A model generated the notes under the pieces. It ran no database searches. It worked only from the letters and a program-made list of their open reading frames with translations, and had not been told where the DNA came from. 64,000 nucleotides of DNA from Astropecten irregularis (Eukaryota > Echinodermata > Asteroidea > Paxillosida > Astropectinidae), in the NCBI GenBank assembly GCA_963971285.1, contig OZ020258.1, forward strand, positions 15,207,390-15,271,389, read 5' to 3'. Below, piece after piece: positions 63,847 to 64,000 of the stretch. A program made the translations under genes and the position numbers. How positions within the stretch are numbered: position 1 is the first letter of the stretch; the number at the start of each line of letters is the position of its first letter.

Positions 63847-64000
63847 GTGAGTGATATGACCGGGTTGTTCTCAGCAGTTGTTCATTATATCTTGATAGTA
63901 TTTTTATTTTTTTTTTACCAAACTTTAATTTTGTTAATAACACATTTTTTGTTTATTTCATAAAATGTGAAACAACTGGTGTAAGAAAATGCTTGTTTGA
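63847..64000 (+). other. Host gene intron, continues off the edge
   Basis: It begins GTGAGTGATATG. No further exon lies in the last 150 bases. Confidence 0.7.

Overview
This is eukaryotic, animal nuclear DNA. Coding exons are short and flanked by canonical gt/ag sites in a gene with a 15.6 kb intron, and almost everything else is transposable elements. The frequent AGGCCTA and TACATGTA words and the mixture of element families (DIRS, Ngaro, Penelope, L2/CR1-like, Gypsy, hAT-like, Mutator-like, Helitron-like) suggest a marine invertebrate, perhaps an echinoderm or other invertebrate deuterostome. That placement is inference.

Host gene: four + strand exons (44808-44930, 45923-46060, 61706-61812, 63677-63846) keep one reading frame through compatible intron phases. 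They encode the end of a laminin-G-like domain, an EGF-like domain and the start of another laminin-G-like domain, so this is part of a neurexin/CASPR-like extracellular or membrane protein. The gene runs past the right edge and probably starts upstream. No other host gene could be recognised.

0-5.7 kb holds head-to-tail units of a Helitron-like repeat, each ending in a hairpin plus CTAG. 5.7-12.3 kb is an old DIRS retroelement (DIRS-1) broken by a poly(A)-tailed non-LTR element. 12.3-17.5 kb holds a hAT-like element and a Mutator-like element with 154-bp terminal repeats and a 9-bp target duplication. 17.5-27.0 kb is nested: an inverted Helitron-like unit is split by DIRS-2, and DIRS-2 is split by the younger DIRS-3. 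27-34 kb holds tRNA-derived SINEs (one split by a hAT-like element), a non-LTR tail and an Ngaro fragment inside another Helitron-like unit. 34-44 kb holds palindromic elements, an L2/CR1-like element, a tRNA-like SINE and a Gypsy pol remnant split by a TIR element.

46.4-53.7 kb, inside the large host intron, is a near-complete minus-strand Ngaro retroelement (Gag, RT, RNase H, tyrosine recombinase, SGNH hydrolase). Its recombinase gene is cut by a Mutator-like element, which is itself cut by a hAT-like element. 53.7-59.2 kb holds a TIR element with a truncated THAP domain, a Penelope-like RT fragment and an L2/CR1-like element whose endonuclease is split by a foldback element carrying a MITE. 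The rest, up to the last two exons, is intron with a SINE split by another TIR element.

Most retroelement reading frames carry frameshifts or truncations, so most copies look inactive. DIRS-3 and the Ngaro element are the best preserved.
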